A program made the translations under genes and the position numbers. Shown one piece after another: positions 33,620-43,694 of a DNA stretch of 64,000 nucleotides. The notes below the pieces were generated by a model. That model was given only the letters and a program-made list of their open reading frames with translations, was not told where the DNA came from and did no database searches. Each line of letters starts with the position of its first letter. The first letter of the stretch is position 1. Source of the stretch: Sphingopyxis sp. Root154 (lineage in GTDB: Bacteria; Pseudomonadota; Alphaproteobacteria; Sphingomonadales; Sphingomonadaceae); NCBI RefSeq assembly GCF_001427105.1, contig NZ_LMGI01000004.1:124001-188000 (forward strand), written 5' to 3'.

Positions 33620-35440
33620 ATGCCGCCTGACACCTCCACTTCCGCCGACGCCTCGCGCGAGCCGCCCGTCCTTGCGACGCTCAAGCGCTTCCTGCCCTAT
33701 CTGTGGCCGGCGGGACAGGCCGAGGCGAAGGTCCGCATTGTCCTCGCGGGCCTCATCGTGCTCGCGTCGAAGGGCGTGCAGCTGTCGATGGGCTTTCTCT
33801 ATGGCGCCGCGATCGACAAGATGGTGCCGGGGATGGAGGAGGGCGTCGCGCTCGCGATCGGGCTGGTGCTCGCTTATGCTGGCGCGCGCTTTGCCGGGGT
33901 GCTCTTCGACAATTTGCGCAACGTCGTGTTCGAACGCGTCGGGCAGGATGCGACGCGCGAGCTGGCGATCACGACCTTCAGCCACCTCCACGCGCTGAGC
34001 CTGCGCTTCCACCTCGCGCGGCGGACGGGCGAGGTCACCAAGGTGATCGAGCGCGGGACGAAGAGCATCGACACGATGCTCTATTTCCTGCTGTTCAACA
34101 TCGCGCCGACAATCGTCGAATTGCTCGCGGTGCTCATCATCTTCTGGACCAAGTTCAGCTTTGGATTGGCCAGTGCAACCGCGCTGATGGTGGTCGTCTA
34201 TATCATCTTCACGCGCAAGGTGACCGACTGGCGCAACGCGCTGCGCACGCGGATGAACGACCTCGACACGCTGACGATCGGGCGCAGCGTCGACAGCCTG
34301 CTCAATTACGAGACGGTCAAATATTTCGGCGCCGAGGCGCGCGAGGAAGCGCGCTATCGCGACGTCGCCGACCAATATGCACGCGCCGCGGTGAAGAGCG
34401 AGAACAGCCTCGCCTGGCTGAACATGGGGCAGAGCCTGATCACCAATATCGCGCTCGCGGGCGCGATGGCGTACACCGTATGGGGCTGGTCGCAGGGGCA
34501 GTTTCAGGTCGGCGACGTGGTGCTGGTGAACACGCTCTTGGCCCAGCTCTTCCGCCCGCTCGACATGCTCGGCATGGTCTATCGCGTGATCCGCCAGGGG
34601 CTGATCGACATGGAGGCGATGTTCCGCCTGATCGACACCCCGTCCGAGATCAGCGATGCGCCCGATGCCTGGCCGCTGGTCGTGAATGGCGGCGCGGTGG
34701 CGTTCGACAATGTCGTCTTCGGTTATGAGCGCGACCGCACGATTCTGAACGGCGTGAGCTTTGCCGTCGGTGCGGGCGAGACGCTGGCGATCGTCGGGCC
34801 GTCGGGCGCGGGCAAGTCGACGATCGCGCGGCTGCTGTTCCGTTTCTATGATCCGCAGGGCGGGCGGATCACAATCGACGGGCAGGATATCGCCAAGGTC
34901 ACGCAGAAAAGCCTGCGCGCCGAGATCGGCATCGTCCCGCAGGACACGGTGCTGTTCAACGACAGTATCGGTTACAATATCGCCTATGGCCGCGAGGGCG
35001 CGAGCGCGGGCGAGATCGCTGCGGCGGCCGAGGGCGCGGCGATCGACGGCTTTATCGCGATCCTGCCGCAGGGGTATGATACCGAGGTTGGCGAGCGCGG
35101 GCTGAAGCTGTCGGGCGGCGAGAAGCAGCGCGTCGCGATCGCGCGCACCCTGCTCAAGAACCCGCCGGTGCTGATTTTGGACGAGGCGACGAGCGCGCTC
35201 GACAGCCGCACCGAGGCAGCGATCCAGGACACGCTCGAACGCATCGCCGCGCGGCGCACGACCCTGGTCATCGCGCACCGCCTGTCGACGGTGACGGGCG
35301 CCGACCGGATCGTCGTGCTTGACAAGGGCCGCGTCGCCGAGACGGGGACGCACGAACAATTGCTACGCATGCGCGGGCTTTATGCCGACATGTGGGCGCG
35401 CCAGCAGGCCGAGCGCGACGAGGGAACCGTCGAGGCTTAG
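33620..35440 (+). CDS. Atm1/HMT-type ABC exporter (fused permease and ATPase)
   Basis: 606 residues: an N-terminal six-helix exporter domain (to about residue 345) with RFHLARRTGEVTKVIERGTKSIDTMLYF and RSVDSLLNYETVKYF, typical of the ABCB7/Atm1 and HMT1 group, then a nucleotide-binding domain. Walker A is GPSGAGKST, the signature is LSGGEKQR, and Walker B is LILDEATSALD. Bacterial relatives export glutathione-bound metals or glutathione polysulfides. It works as a homodimer in the inner membrane. The substrate is inferred from family only. Confidence 0.92.
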   Translation: MPPDTSTSADASREPPVLATLKRFLPYLWPAGQAEAKVRIVLAGLIVLASKGVQLSMGFLYGAAIDKMVPGMEEGVALAIGLVLAYAGARFAGVLFDNLRNVVFERVGQDATRELAITTFSHLHALSLRFHLARRTGEVTKVIERGTKSIDTMLYFLLFNIAPTIVELLAVLIIFWTKFSFGLASATALMVVVYIIFTRKVTDWRNALRTRMNDLDTLTIGRSVDSLLNYETVKYFGAEAREEARYRDVADQYARAAVKSENSLAWLNMGQSLITNIALAGAMAYTVWGWSQGQFQVGDVVLVNTLLAQLFRPLDMLGMVYRVIRQGLIDMEAMFRLIDTPSEISDAPDAWPLVVNGGAVAFDNVVFGYERDRTILNGVSFAVGAGETLAIVGPSGAGKSTIARLLFRFYDPQGGRITIDGQDIAKVTQKSLRAEIGIVPQDTVLFNDSIGYNIAYGREGASAGEIAAAAEGAAIDGFIAILPQGYDTEVGERGLKLSGGEKQRVAIARTLLKNPPVLILDEATSALDSRTEAAIQDTLERIAARRTTLVIAHRLSTVTGADRIVVLDKGRVAETGTHEQLLRMRGLYADMWARQQAERDEGTVEA

Positions 35441-35555
35441 TACGGCCCCCCGGCGCGCCGGCTACGGTATTTACAATTTTGTAAGTGATTTCCACCAATT
35501 GACCCTTGGGGACCAATCCGTCCCGTAGACGGATGTCGAGGCGAAAGGTGCGATT

Positions 35556-37598
35556 TTGATCAGGCTGGCGATGTGTATCGCGATCGACCACGATCCGTGG
35601 CTCGTTGCGCTGGCGGTCGCGATCTGCTGCGTCGGCGCCTTTGCGATCGTGCAGATGTTCGAACGCGCGCGCGATGCGCAGCGAAGGCAGGGAATCGCCT
35701 GGGCATTCCTTGTTGCGGTCGCCGCCAGCGCTACGATCTGGTGCACGCATTTCGTCGCCATGCTCGCCTTTGAGGCGAAGGCGCCGGTGACGCTCGATCC
35801 CGTGCTGACCATCGCTTCGTTGATGGTCGCGATGGTCGGCTCGTTCATCGGCTTCGCGGTCGCCGCGTGGGGCAAGGACGAAGTTTTCGGGGCGATCGGC
35901 GGGATGCTGTTCGGCGCGGCCATCGCTGCGATGCATTTTACCGGCATGACCGCCTATCGCGTCGATGGCATCGTCGCCTGGGACAATGCCTATGTCGCTG
36001 CGGCGGTGATTTGCGGCATGGTCTTTGCCGCCGCCGCGCTGACGGTGCTGCGCACGAGCCGGGCGGTGCGCTTCCGCGTGCCGCTGGCGACGGGGCTGAT
36101 CGTGCTTGCGATCGCCTCGCTCCATTTCCTGGCGATGACCGCGATGCGGATCACGCCGATGGCGCTCGACGAGACGCCGCTGCGTCCGGCGGAGTTCAAC
36201 GCGCTGGCGCTCGCGACGGTGCTCGTCGGCGGGATCGTGATCGCGGCGGGGGTCTTTGCTGCGATGCTCGATCGCCAGACGCGCTCGGACGCGATGCGCG
36301 AGCTGACGCATATGGCGATGAACGACGCGCTGACGGGGCTTCCCAACCGCGTCGCCTTTCGCGCCGAACTGGCGCGGCAGATCGGCGGCGCGATCGTGAA
36401 GGGCGAACGCGTCGGGCTGTGCGCGATCGACCTCGACCGTTTCAAGGAAATCAACGACGTCCACGGTCACAAAGCGGGCGACGAGGTGCTCGCGCGGCTC
36501 GCGCAGCGGATGCGCGGTACGCTGGGGCATAATGAATTTGTCGCGCGGCTCGGCGGCGACGAGTTCGTCGCGCTGACGCGCTTTACCGACCGCGCGCAGC
36601 TGGCGGCGTTCGCGGCGCGGCTCGATGCCGAGCTGAAGGCGCCGCTGGTCTTCCCCGATTTCGAGGCGCGCCTTGGCGCGAGCATCGGGGTCGCGGTGTT
36701 CCCTGACGATGCGGCGACGGCCGAGATGCTGTCGAACAACGCCGACCTCGCGATGTACCGCGCCAAGGCCGACGCCGCGACCGCGCCATGCTATTATGAC
36801 TGGCAGCTCGACGAGGCGATCCGCGACCAGCGCGAACTCGCCGCCGACCTGCGCGGCGCGATCGACCGCGGCGAACTCGACGTCCATTATCAGGTCCAGA
36901 CCTCGGTCACGACGGGCGAGGTCACCGGTTACGAAGCGCTGCTGCGCTGGACGCACCCGGTTCGCGGCGCGATCCCGCCGGCGGTGTTCATCCCGCTCGC
37001 CGAGGCGAACGGTTTCATCCTCGCGCTGGGTGAATGGGTGATGCGGCGCGCCTGCACCGATGCGGCGGCGTGGCCGCACGCGTCGAAGGTCGCGGTCAAT
37101 GTATCGCCGCTCCAGCTTGCGCATGTCGACCTGCCGCGCCTGTTTCATCAGATATTGCTCGACACCGGCTTGCCGCCGCGGCGGCTGGAGATCGAGCTGA
37201 CCGAAACCGCGATCATCGCCGACCGCGAACGCGCGTTGCACGTCCTGCGCCAGATCAAGGCGCTCGGTATCGGCGTCGCGCTCGACGATTTCGGCACGGG
37301 CTATTCGTCGCTCGAAACCTTGCGCGCCTTTCCGTTCGACAAGATCAAGCTCGACCGCTTCTTCGCCGCGGAGCTCGAGGGCAATATCCAGTCGACCGCG
37401 ATCCTGCGCGCGGTGCTCGCGCTCGGCAAAAGCCTGTCGATCCCGATCCTCGCCGAGGGGATCGAGACCGCGCAGCAGCTTGAAGTGCTCCGCCGCGAAG
37501 GCTGCGACGAGGCGCAGGGCTTCCTGATCGGGCGGCCCGGCCGCTCGGTCGCGCAGGGCGATAATGCCGACGACGCGGAACGGATTCGCGCGGCCTGA
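35556..37598 (+). CDS. MHYT-GGDEF-EAL cyclic-di-GMP signalling protein
   Basis: 680 residues from a TTG at 35556 with AAAGG 7 nt before it; ATG 35571 is the alternative. The N-terminal ~250 residues form a seven-helix MHYT sensor with the Met/His/Tyr-type motifs at helix ends (CTHFVAML, AMHFTGM, LHFLAMTAM), proposed to bind copper or a diatomic gas. The GGDEF loop (RLGGDEF) is at residues 333-337 and intact, and EAL (YEALLRW) is at 460-462 with later LDDFGTGYSSL. So both synthesis and hydrolysis of cyclic-di-GMP are possible. It is a single gene between two hairpin-poor gaps. Confidence 0.93.
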   Translation: MIRLAMCIAIDHDPWLVALAVAICCVGAFAIVQMFERARDAQRRQGIAWAFLVAVAASATIWCTHFVAMLAFEAKAPVTLDPVLTIASLMVAMVGSFIGFAVAAWGKDEVFGAIGGMLFGAAIAAMHFTGMTAYRVDGIVAWDNAYVAAAVICGMVFAAAALTVLRTSRAVRFRVPLATGLIVLAIASLHFLAMTAMRITPMALDETPLRPAEFNALALATVLVGGIVIAAGVFAAMLDRQTRSDAMRELTHMAMNDALTGLPNRVAFRAELARQIGGAIVKGERVGLCAIDLDRFKEINDVHGHKAGDEVLARLAQRMRGTLGHNEFVARLGGDEFVALTRFTDRAQLAAFAARLDAELKAPLVFPDFEARLGASIGVAVFPDDAATAEMLSNNADLAMYRAKADAATAPCYYDWQLDEAIRDQRELAADLRGAIDRGELDVHYQVQTSVTTGEVTGYEALLRWTHPVRGAIPPAVFIPLAEANGFILALGEWVMRRACTDAAAWPHASKVAVNVSPLQLAHVDLPRLFHQILLDTGLPPRRLEIELTETAIIADRERALHVLRQIKALGIGVALDDFGTGYSSLETLRAFPFDKIKLDRFFAAELEGNIQSTAILRAVLALGKSLSIPILAEGIETAQQLEVLRREGCDEAQGFLIGRPGRSVAQGDNADDAERIRAA

Positions 37599-37665
37599 CC
37601 GTTCAATTTGACTAAATTACTTGCCTTGGGTTGACCCCGCGCGCCCGCGCCCTTTACGCAAGGGC

Positions 37666-39315
37666 ATGCCGCATGACACCAGCCTGATCGGAACCATCGT
37701 CGCCGGTCTGGGCGTGGCGTTCCTGATGGGGGCGCTGGCGCACCGGCTCAGGATTTCGCCGATCGCGGGTTATCTGCTCGCGGGGGTGCTGGTCGGGCCG
37801 TTCACCCCGGGCTTTGTCGCCGATACCGGGCTCGCGCTCCAGCTTGCCGAGATCGGCGTGATCCTGCTGATGTTCGGGGTCGGGCTGCATTTTTCGCTGA
37901 AAGACCTGCTGTCGGTGCGCAAGATCGCGGTGCCGGGGGCGATCGCGCAGATCGCGGTCGCGACCGCGCTCGGCATGATGCTCGGGCTGTGGCTCGGCTG
38001 GTCGGTTGAGGGCAGCGCGGTGTTCGGGCTGGCGCTGTCGGTCGCGAGTACTGTGGTGCTGCTACGCGCGCTGCAGGCGCGCGACATGGTCGAGACCGAA
38101 AAGGGACGGATCGCGGTCGGCTGGCTGATCGTCGAAGACCTCGTGATGGTGCTCGCGCTTGTGCTGCTGCCCGCGATGTTCGGCGACCGCGGCGACGAGG
38201 GCGGGAGCGCGGGGCTGATCCAGTCGGCGGCGATCGTGCTGATCAAGGTCGTCGGTTTCGGCGCCTTCATGTTCGTGATCGCGCGGCGGGTGCTGCCGTG
38301 GGTGCTCCACTGGGTCGCGCATTCGGGATCGCGCGAACTGTTCCGGCTGGCGGTGCTCGCGATCGCGCTTGGGGTCGCCTTCGGCGCGGCGGTGATTTTC
38401 GACGTGTCGTTTGCATTGGGCGCTTTCTTCGCGGGCATGATCCTCGGCGAAACGCAGTTGTCGCGGCGCGCCGCCGAAGAGACGCTGCCGCTGCGTGATG
38501 CGTTCGCGGTGCTGTTTTTCGTGTCGGTCGGCATGCTCTTCGACCCCAAGGTGCTCGTCGAGCAGCCGGGGCCGGTGCTCGCGACGGTCGCGATCATCGT
38601 CGTCGGCAAGTCGGTCGCTGCCTATGCGCTCGTCCGTGCCTTTGGTCATAATTCTGGAACCGCGCTGACGGTGTCGGTCAGCCTCGCGCAGATCGGCGAA
38701 TTTTCGTTCATCCTCGCGGGGCTGGGCGTCGGGCTGAAGGTGCTGCCCGAAACGGGGCGAGACCTGATCCTCGCGGGGTCCTTGCTGTCGATCCTGTTCA
38801 ACCCGATCCTCTTTTCGCTCGCGGTAAAATATATGCGCGACGCCGAGGCCGAGGCCGAGGAGGAGGAAGCGGAAGCGGAGGGCGAGGATGCGCCCGCACC
38901 GTGCAACGCCGGCGTCGTGCTGATCGGATATGGCCGTGTCGGCAGCCATATCGGCAGCCTGATCTGCGGGCGCGGCGAGGGACTCACGGTGATCGAGGAT
39001 CAGAAGGATATGGCCGTGTCGGCGCGCGAGGCCGGGGCGACGGTGATCGTCGGCGACGCAACGAAGGAAAGCATCCTGCGGCAGGCGGGGCTCGACACCG
39101 CGTCCACGCTGCTGATCGCGATCCCCGAGGGGGTCGAGGCGGGCGCGATCGTGCGGCGCGCGCGCGCGATCAATCCGAAGCTGGTAATCGTCGCGCGCGC
39201 GCATTCGGACGAGGAGGTCGACGATCTGGTGCGCCGCGGCGCCGACCATGTCGTGATGGCCGAGCGCGAGACGGCGTCGCGGATGGCCGAGCGGGCGATG
39301 CTGACTCTAGCATAA
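37666..39315 (+). CDS. CPA2 family monovalent cation:proton antiporter (YbaL/KefB-like)
   Basis: 549 residues from ATG 37666. The first ~390 residues are the Na+/H+ exchanger domain with about 12 helices (GYLLAGVLVGPFTPGF, LLMFGVGLHFSLKDLL, FDVSFALGAFFAGMILGE). An acidic linker (EAEAEEEEAEAEGED) leads to a TrkA-N/RCK domain, VVLIGYGRVGSHIGS, which binds NAD(H) to gate transport. The family exchanges K+ or Na+ for protons and protects against electrophiles or alkalinity. No ancillary KefF-like subunit is next to it. Confidence 0.92.
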   Translation: MPHDTSLIGTIVAGLGVAFLMGALAHRLRISPIAGYLLAGVLVGPFTPGFVADTGLALQLAEIGVILLMFGVGLHFSLKDLLSVRKIAVPGAIAQIAVATALGMMLGLWLGWSVEGSAVFGLALSVASTVVLLRALQARDMVETEKGRIAVGWLIVEDLVMVLALVLLPAMFGDRGDEGGSAGLIQSAAIVLIKVVGFGAFMFVIARRVLPWVLHWVAHSGSRELFRLAVLAIALGVAFGAAVIFDVSFALGAFFAGMILGETQLSRRAAEETLPLRDAFAVLFFVSVGMLFDPKVLVEQPGPVLATVAIIVVGKSVAAYALVRAFGHNSGTALTVSVSLAQIGEFSFILAGLGVGLKVLPETGRDLILAGSLLSILFNPILFSLAVKYMRDAEAEAEEEEAEAEGEDAPAPCNAGVVLIGYGRVGSHIGSLICGRGEGLTVIEDQKDMAVSAREAGATVIVGDATKESILRQAGLDTASTLLIAIPEGVEAGAIVRRARAINPKLVIVARAHSDEEVDDLVRRGADHVVMAERETASRMAERAMLTLA

Positions 39316-39401
39316 GCTCCAATCTCGAGGTGGGTTTGTTGCCCGTTTGGATGAGTCCGGGGCTTCCCTCTCCCCATCATCCGCCCTATCGCCCTTCGAC
39401 A

Positions 39402-41189
39402 ATGTCCGCCGACGCTCTTCTCCCGCTGCTCAAATCCACCTTCGGTTTCGATGCCTTTCGCGGGCGTCAGGGCGAGGTCGTCGATCGCGTGATGGCGGGT
39501 ACGCGGACGCTCGCGGTGATGCCGACGGGCGCGGGCAAGTCGCTGACGTACCAGCTGCCCGCGGTCGCGCTGAACGGCTGCGTCGTCGTCGTGTCGCCGC
39601 TGATCGCATTGATGCACGACCAGCTGCGCGGCGCGCGCGCGGCGGGGATTCGCGCTGCGAGCCTGACCAGCGTCGATGCCGACTGGGCCGAGACGCGGCA
39701 GGCGTATCGCGACGGCCAGCTCGACCTGCTTTATGTCGCGCCAGAGCGCGCGACGGGCGAGGGGTTTCGCACCTTGCTCGAGGCGCAGACGCCGGCGCTG
39801 TTCGCGATCGACGAGGCGCATTGCGTATCCGAATGGGGGCATGATTTCCGCCCCGATTACCGCCTGCTGCGCCCGCTGCTCGATGCCTTTCCGGGGGTGC
39901 CGCGGCTTGCGCTGACGGCAACCGCCGACAAGCACACGCGCGAGGATATTCTCGTTCAGCTCGGGATTCCAGGCGATGGCCTGATCCTCGCGGGCTTCGA
40001 CCGGCCGAACATTCGCTATGCGGTCCGCCCGCGGATCAGCCCGGCGAAGCAGCTCGTCGATTTTATCGCTGCCAATCCGGGGCCGGGGATCGTCTATGCC
40101 CCGACGCGCAATGGCACCGAGCGGCTCGCCGAGCAGATCGCAGCGGCGACGGGGCGGAGCGTCGCAGCCTATCACGCCGGGCTCGACCCCGAACGGCGCG
40201 CGTGCGTCCAGCATGATTTCGTCGCGTCGGAGGACGGGATCGTCACCGCGACGGTCGCCTTCGGCATGGGGATCGACAAGCCCGACGTGCGCTTCGTCGC
40301 GCATGCGGGGCTGCCGAAATCGATCGAAAGCTATTATCAGGAGACGGGGCGCGCGGGGCGCGACGGCGACCCCGCCGAGGCGATGATGCTGTGGGGCGCC
40401 GACGATTTCGCGCGGGCGCGCATGCGGCTCTCCGAATTGCCCGAGGCGCGCGTCGCGGGCGAGCGGGTGCGATTGAACGCGCTCGCGGCGCTGGTTGAGA
40501 CGGTCGAATGTCGCCGCGCGCTGCTGCTGCGGCATTTCGGCGAGAACCCGCCCGAGCGATGCGGCAATTGCGACAATTGCCTCGAGCCCGCGGCGCAGGT
40601 CGATGCGACAGTGCTCGCGCAGAAATTGCTCTCGGCGGTGTACCGTACCGGGCAGAGCTTTGGTGCGGGGCATATCGAGGCGGTGCTGACCGGGCGCAGC
40701 GACGAGCGGATCGCGAGCCGCGGGCATGACAAATTGTCGGTGTTCGGGATCGTCGCGGGCGAGGAAGCGCGGCTGATCAAGCCGCTGGTGCGCAGCCTGA
40801 TGGCGCGCGAGGCGCTCGATACGACCGAGCATGGCGGGCTGATGCTCGGCCCCGCAGCGCGCGCGATGATGAAGGGCGAGACCGCGGTGCTGATGGCCGA
40901 GCCGCCGGTGAAGCGGACGCAGCGCGAGGGTGGGCGGACGAGCCGCGCGGACCGCGCGGCGGCGAACCCCGTCGGCGATCCGCTGTTCGATGCGCTCCGC
41001 GCGATGCGGCGCGAGTTAGCGGCCGAGGCCGGGGTGCCGCCCTATGTCATCTTTCACGACGCGGTGCTGCGCGCGATGGCGAGCGAGCGGCCCGCGACAC
41101 GGAGCGCGCTGGCCGACATTCCGGGCGTCGGGGGCAAGAAGCTCGAGGCATGGGGCGATGCGTTTCTGAATGTGATCCGGCAATTTTAA
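39402..41189 (+). CDS. recQ: ATP-dependent DNA helicase RecQ
   Basis: 595 residues. It unwinds DNA 3' to 5' in recombination and fork repair. Motifs in order: Q-motif and FDAFRGRQGEVV, Walker A PTGAGKS with K46, DEAHCVSEWGHDFRPDY (motif II), AYHAGLDPERR, QETGRAGRDGDPAEA (motif VI). The RecQ-C-terminal zinc site is in CRRALLLRHFGE and CGNCDNCLEPA, then the HRDC domain from LRAMRRELAAEAGVPPYV to GVGGKKLEAWG. The start was chosen at ATG 39402 since the helicase domain begins within ten residues; longer frames overlap the antiporter. Confidence 0.95.
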   Translation: MSADALLPLLKSTFGFDAFRGRQGEVVDRVMAGTRTLAVMPTGAGKSLTYQLPAVALNGCVVVVSPLIALMHDQLRGARAAGIRAASLTSVDADWAETRQAYRDGQLDLLYVAPERATGEGFRTLLEAQTPALFAIDEAHCVSEWGHDFRPDYRLLRPLLDAFPGVPRLALTATADKHTREDILVQLGIPGDGLILAGFDRPNIRYAVRPRISPAKQLVDFIAANPGPGIVYAPTRNGTERLAEQIAAATGRSVAAYHAGLDPERRACVQHDFVASEDGIVTATVAFGMGIDKPDVRFVAHAGLPKSIESYYQETGRAGRDGDPAEAMMLWGADDFARARMRLSELPEARVAGERVRLNALAALVETVECRRALLLRHFGENPPERCGNCDNCLEPAAQVDATVLAQKLLSAVYRTGQSFGAGHIEAVLTGRSDERIASRGHDKLSVFGIVAGEEARLIKPLVRSLMAREALDTTEHGGLMLGPAARAMMKGETAVLMAEPPVKRTQREGGRTSRADRAAANPVGDPLFDALRAMRRELAAEAGVPPYVIFHDAVLRAMASERPATRSALADIPGVGGKKLEAWGDAFLNVIRQF

Positions 41190-41336
41190 GCCGGTAACCG
41201 GCCGCCCGGCTCGCCGATTTCACAAACGGCTAGCCATATTCCGAACGCGGCGCGACCGATGCGCCGATCGTCGCCACCTGTGCTTTCATCGCGGCCGCTC
41301 TCCCTTTCGCCGCCGATCGATGAAAGGATTTCGACC

Positions 41337-41642
41337 ATGAAACACCGACTGATCCCCGCGCTGGTCGCCGGATGCCTCGCCTGGGCGCCGATGGTGGTAC
41401 AGGCGTCGGACACAACCACGACGGTTCGTGTCGATATGCGCGCGCTCGACCTCAGAGCGCCCGGCGACGTGAAGACCGCGGAGCGCCGGATTGAGCGTGC
41501 CATCAGGATCGCGTGCCGGAGCGATGTCGAGCATCTGAGCTTCAAGGCGCGCCGGGTGGCCCGGCAGTGCCGCGAGACGACGCGCGAGCTGGCCATGCAG
41601 AAACTGCAGGGCAGGCAGCTTCGGCAACTGGCGGCGCAATGA
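41337..41642 (+). CDS. UrcA family secreted protein
   Basis: 101 residues from ATG 41337 with GAAAGGA about 6 nt before it. A signal peptide ends at VVQAS. UrcA proteins are small periplasmic proteins of sphingomonads and relatives, with two conserved Cys probably forming a disulfide; here C58 in IRIACRSDVEHL and C77 in VARQCRETTREL. The VRVDMRALDLRAPGDVKTAERRI block (Tyr-like YADLDL equivalent) also fits. The cellular role is unknown. It sits between recQ and an AraC regulator. Confidence 0.8.
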   Translation: MKHRLIPALVAGCLAWAPMVVQASDTTTTVRVDMRALDLRAPGDVKTAERRIERAIRIACRSDVEHLSFKARRVARQCRETTRELAMQKLQGRQLRQLAAQ

Positions 41643-41701
41643 CCCGTTGCGGTGCGGCAGCGATGGTGGCGCGCCGACGTGGCTTGCAGTAGCAGAACGC
41701 G

Positions 41702-42760
41702 ATGGCGTCGCTCCTGATCCTCGACCCGATGATTCGTGGCGGCGCGATCGCGCTGTTCCTGCTGTGGATCGCCATATTGGCGCGCGACCATCGTCATGTC
41801 CTCCCCGCGCGCGTCGCGGTCGCGATGAACCTTGCGATCATCGCCTATCTGCTCGTGCCGGTCTTTAGGCCCGATGGCCCGGCGCGCTTTCCTTATGCCA
41901 TCTGCGACGCGCTGTCGGTGATGGTGCCGGCCTTCTTCTGGCTGTTCGTGCGGCTGTGGTTCGACGACCAGCAACGCATCGGCTGGCGCAGCTGGCTGCT
42001 CGTCGCCGCGTTCGGCGTGCTGCCGCTGGCGCAGGTCGCGCTGATCGCCGCGAGGGGATCGTTCAGCATGGAGATCTGGGTGCTGGTGCGTATCGGCATG
42101 TTCGCCTTTGCGGTGGCGGGAATGTGGATCGCGTGGCGCGGACGGACGAACGACCTGATCGAGGCGCGGCGCGGCTTTCGCGCTGCGCTGGTTTGCGCGA
42201 TCGGCGGCTTCATCCTGCTCGTGACCTTTATCGAGATGTTCGATGGCCACGGTTCGGCGCCCGATATGGGGCGGTCGGTGACGCTGATCGCGATCCTGAT
42301 TGCGACCTTCATCGTGTCGGTCGGCCTGTATCGCTTTCGGCTCGCCGAACTGTTCGCCGCGCCCGGACTCCCGCAGAAGCGGGCAGAGCCCCCCGCCACG
42401 CCCTCGCCGCTCGCGCAGCGGCTGCACGCGGTGATGGCGGAAGCACGCGCCTATCGCGCCGAAGGCTTTTCGATCACCATATTAGCGGCGCAACTCGGCG
42501 AGCCCGAATATCGCGTGCGGCGCGCGATCAACGGCGAGATGGGCTTTCGCAACTTCACGGCGTTCCTGAACAGCTTCCGCCTCGACGAGATCCGCGCGGC
42601 GCTCGCCGATCCGGCGCAGCGCGAGGTGCCGATTCTGACGATCGCGATCGACGCGGGCTTTGGTTCGCTGGGGCCGTTCAATCGCGCCTTTCGCGATGCC
42701 GAGGGAATGACGCCGAGCGCCTATCGGGCGGGGCGGCTCGCTGATTCCGGAATCGGCTAG
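41702..42760 (+). CDS. Membrane-bound AraC-family transcriptional regulator
   Basis: 352 residues. The N-terminal ~220 residues are seven hydrophobic helices (FLLWIAILARD, IIAYLLVPVFR, MVPAFFWLFVRLWF, WLLVAAFGVLPLAQVALI and more), and the C-terminal ~105 residues are an AraC DNA-binding domain: ITILAAQLGEPEYRVRRAIN, FRNFTAFLNSFRLDEI, FGSLGPFNRAFRDAEGMTPSAYR. Such proteins sense a signal in or at the inner membrane. The gene precedes the first fatty-acid-hydroxylase-family gene by 73 bp, its likeliest target; the signal is unknown. Confidence 0.88.
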   Translation: MASLLILDPMIRGGAIALFLLWIAILARDHRHVLPARVAVAMNLAIIAYLLVPVFRPDGPARFPYAICDALSVMVPAFFWLFVRLWFDDQQRIGWRSWLLVAAFGVLPLAQVALIAARGSFSMEIWVLVRIGMFAFAVAGMWIAWRGRTNDLIEARRGFRAALVCAIGGFILLVTFIEMFDGHGSAPDMGRSVTLIAILIATFIVSVGLYRFRLAELFAAPGLPQKRAEPPATPSPLAQRLHAVMAEARAYRAEGFSITILAAQLGEPEYRVRRAINGEMGFRNFTAFLNSFRLDEIRAALADPAQREVPILTIAIDAGFGSLGPFNRAFRDAEGMTPSAYRAGRLADSGIG

Positions 42761-42833
42761 CCGATTTTCGAGATCGCGGCGCGGGGGCAGGGAAAAGCTG
42801 CTGAAAGCGGGCATCAATTCGAAGGATGCCTGC

Positions 42834-43694
42834 ATGATTCAAGACCTGCCTCCGCTCGCGATCCTGCTCGAAAAGGGTTCGGCGATCTTCGCCTTCGACT
42901 TCGGCCGCTATCTCGCCGCGGCGGGGGTGACGAGCGCGATCGTCTGGGGGCTGCGCCGCTCTAACCTTGCCGCGCGCAAGATTCAGGGGCGTGAGGCGAC
43001 CGCCGCCGACAGGCGCCGCGAGTTCCTGCAATCGCTGCAGACCGTCGGCGTCTATCTGTTCGCCTCGCTGTTCATTGTCTGGGGCGTCGACAGCGGGGTG
43101 CTGCATCGTTTCCAGGGCAGTTATGGGGTGCTGGGCGACATGGCGCTGCTCGCGGCGATCATCGTCGCGCACGACGCCTATTTCTATTGGGTCCACCGCG
43201 CGATGCATCACCCCCGGCTGTTCAAGGCGTTCCACCGCGCGCACCATCGTTCGGTGACGCCGACGCCGTGGGCGGCGTACAGCTTCGCGATCCCCGAGGC
43301 CTTTGTGATGATCCTGTTCGTGCCGATCTGGCTATTCTTCGTCGCGACCCCGGCGTGGGTGATGTTCCTGTGGATCAATTTCCAGATCGTCCGCAACGCG
43401 ATGGGTCATGCCGGGTTCGAGCTGCATCCGCGCTGGTGGCTGTCGACCCCGCTGACGCGCTGGATCAACACGACGACGCATCATGATTTGCATCATAGCG
43501 GCGGGTTCAATCGCAATTACGGGCTCTATTTCACCTGGTGGGACAAGTGGATGGGGACCGAGCATCCGCACTATGCCGAGCGCTTTCGCGAGGTGGTTTC
43601 GCGCGGACCGGTGCGCGAGGCGGCGGGGCCTCAGGCGGGCGGTGAAATGACCGAAACGATGTCGCTGCACAGCGTCCAGCCGAGCCGTTCGTAG
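42834..43694 (+). CDS. Fatty acid hydroxylase/sterol desaturase superfamily membrane enzyme
   Basis: 286 residues with four or five helices. The di-iron histidine boxes are clear: HDAYFYWVHRAMHHPRLF, FHRAHHRS and HHDLHHSGGFNRNYG. This superfamily includes sterol desaturases, beta-carotene hydroxylases and sphingolipid hydroxylases. Sphingomonads make sphingolipids and hopanoids, so either is a candidate substrate. Its 3' end overlaps the convergent acetyltransferase by 64 bp. A second member lies 1.5 kb downstream. Confidence 0.85.
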   Translation: MIQDLPPLAILLEKGSAIFAFDFGRYLAAAGVTSAIVWGLRRSNLAARKIQGREATAADRRREFLQSLQTVGVYLFASLFIVWGVDSGVLHRFQGSYGVLGDMALLAAIIVAHDAYFYWVHRAMHHPRLFKAFHRAHHRSVTPTPWAAYSFAIPEAFVMILFVPIWLFFVATPAWVMFLWINFQIVRNAMGHAGFELHPRWWLSTPLTRWINTTTHHDLHHSGGFNRNYGLYFTWWDKWMGTEHPHYAERFREVVSRGPVREAAGPQAGGEMTETMSLHSVQPSRS

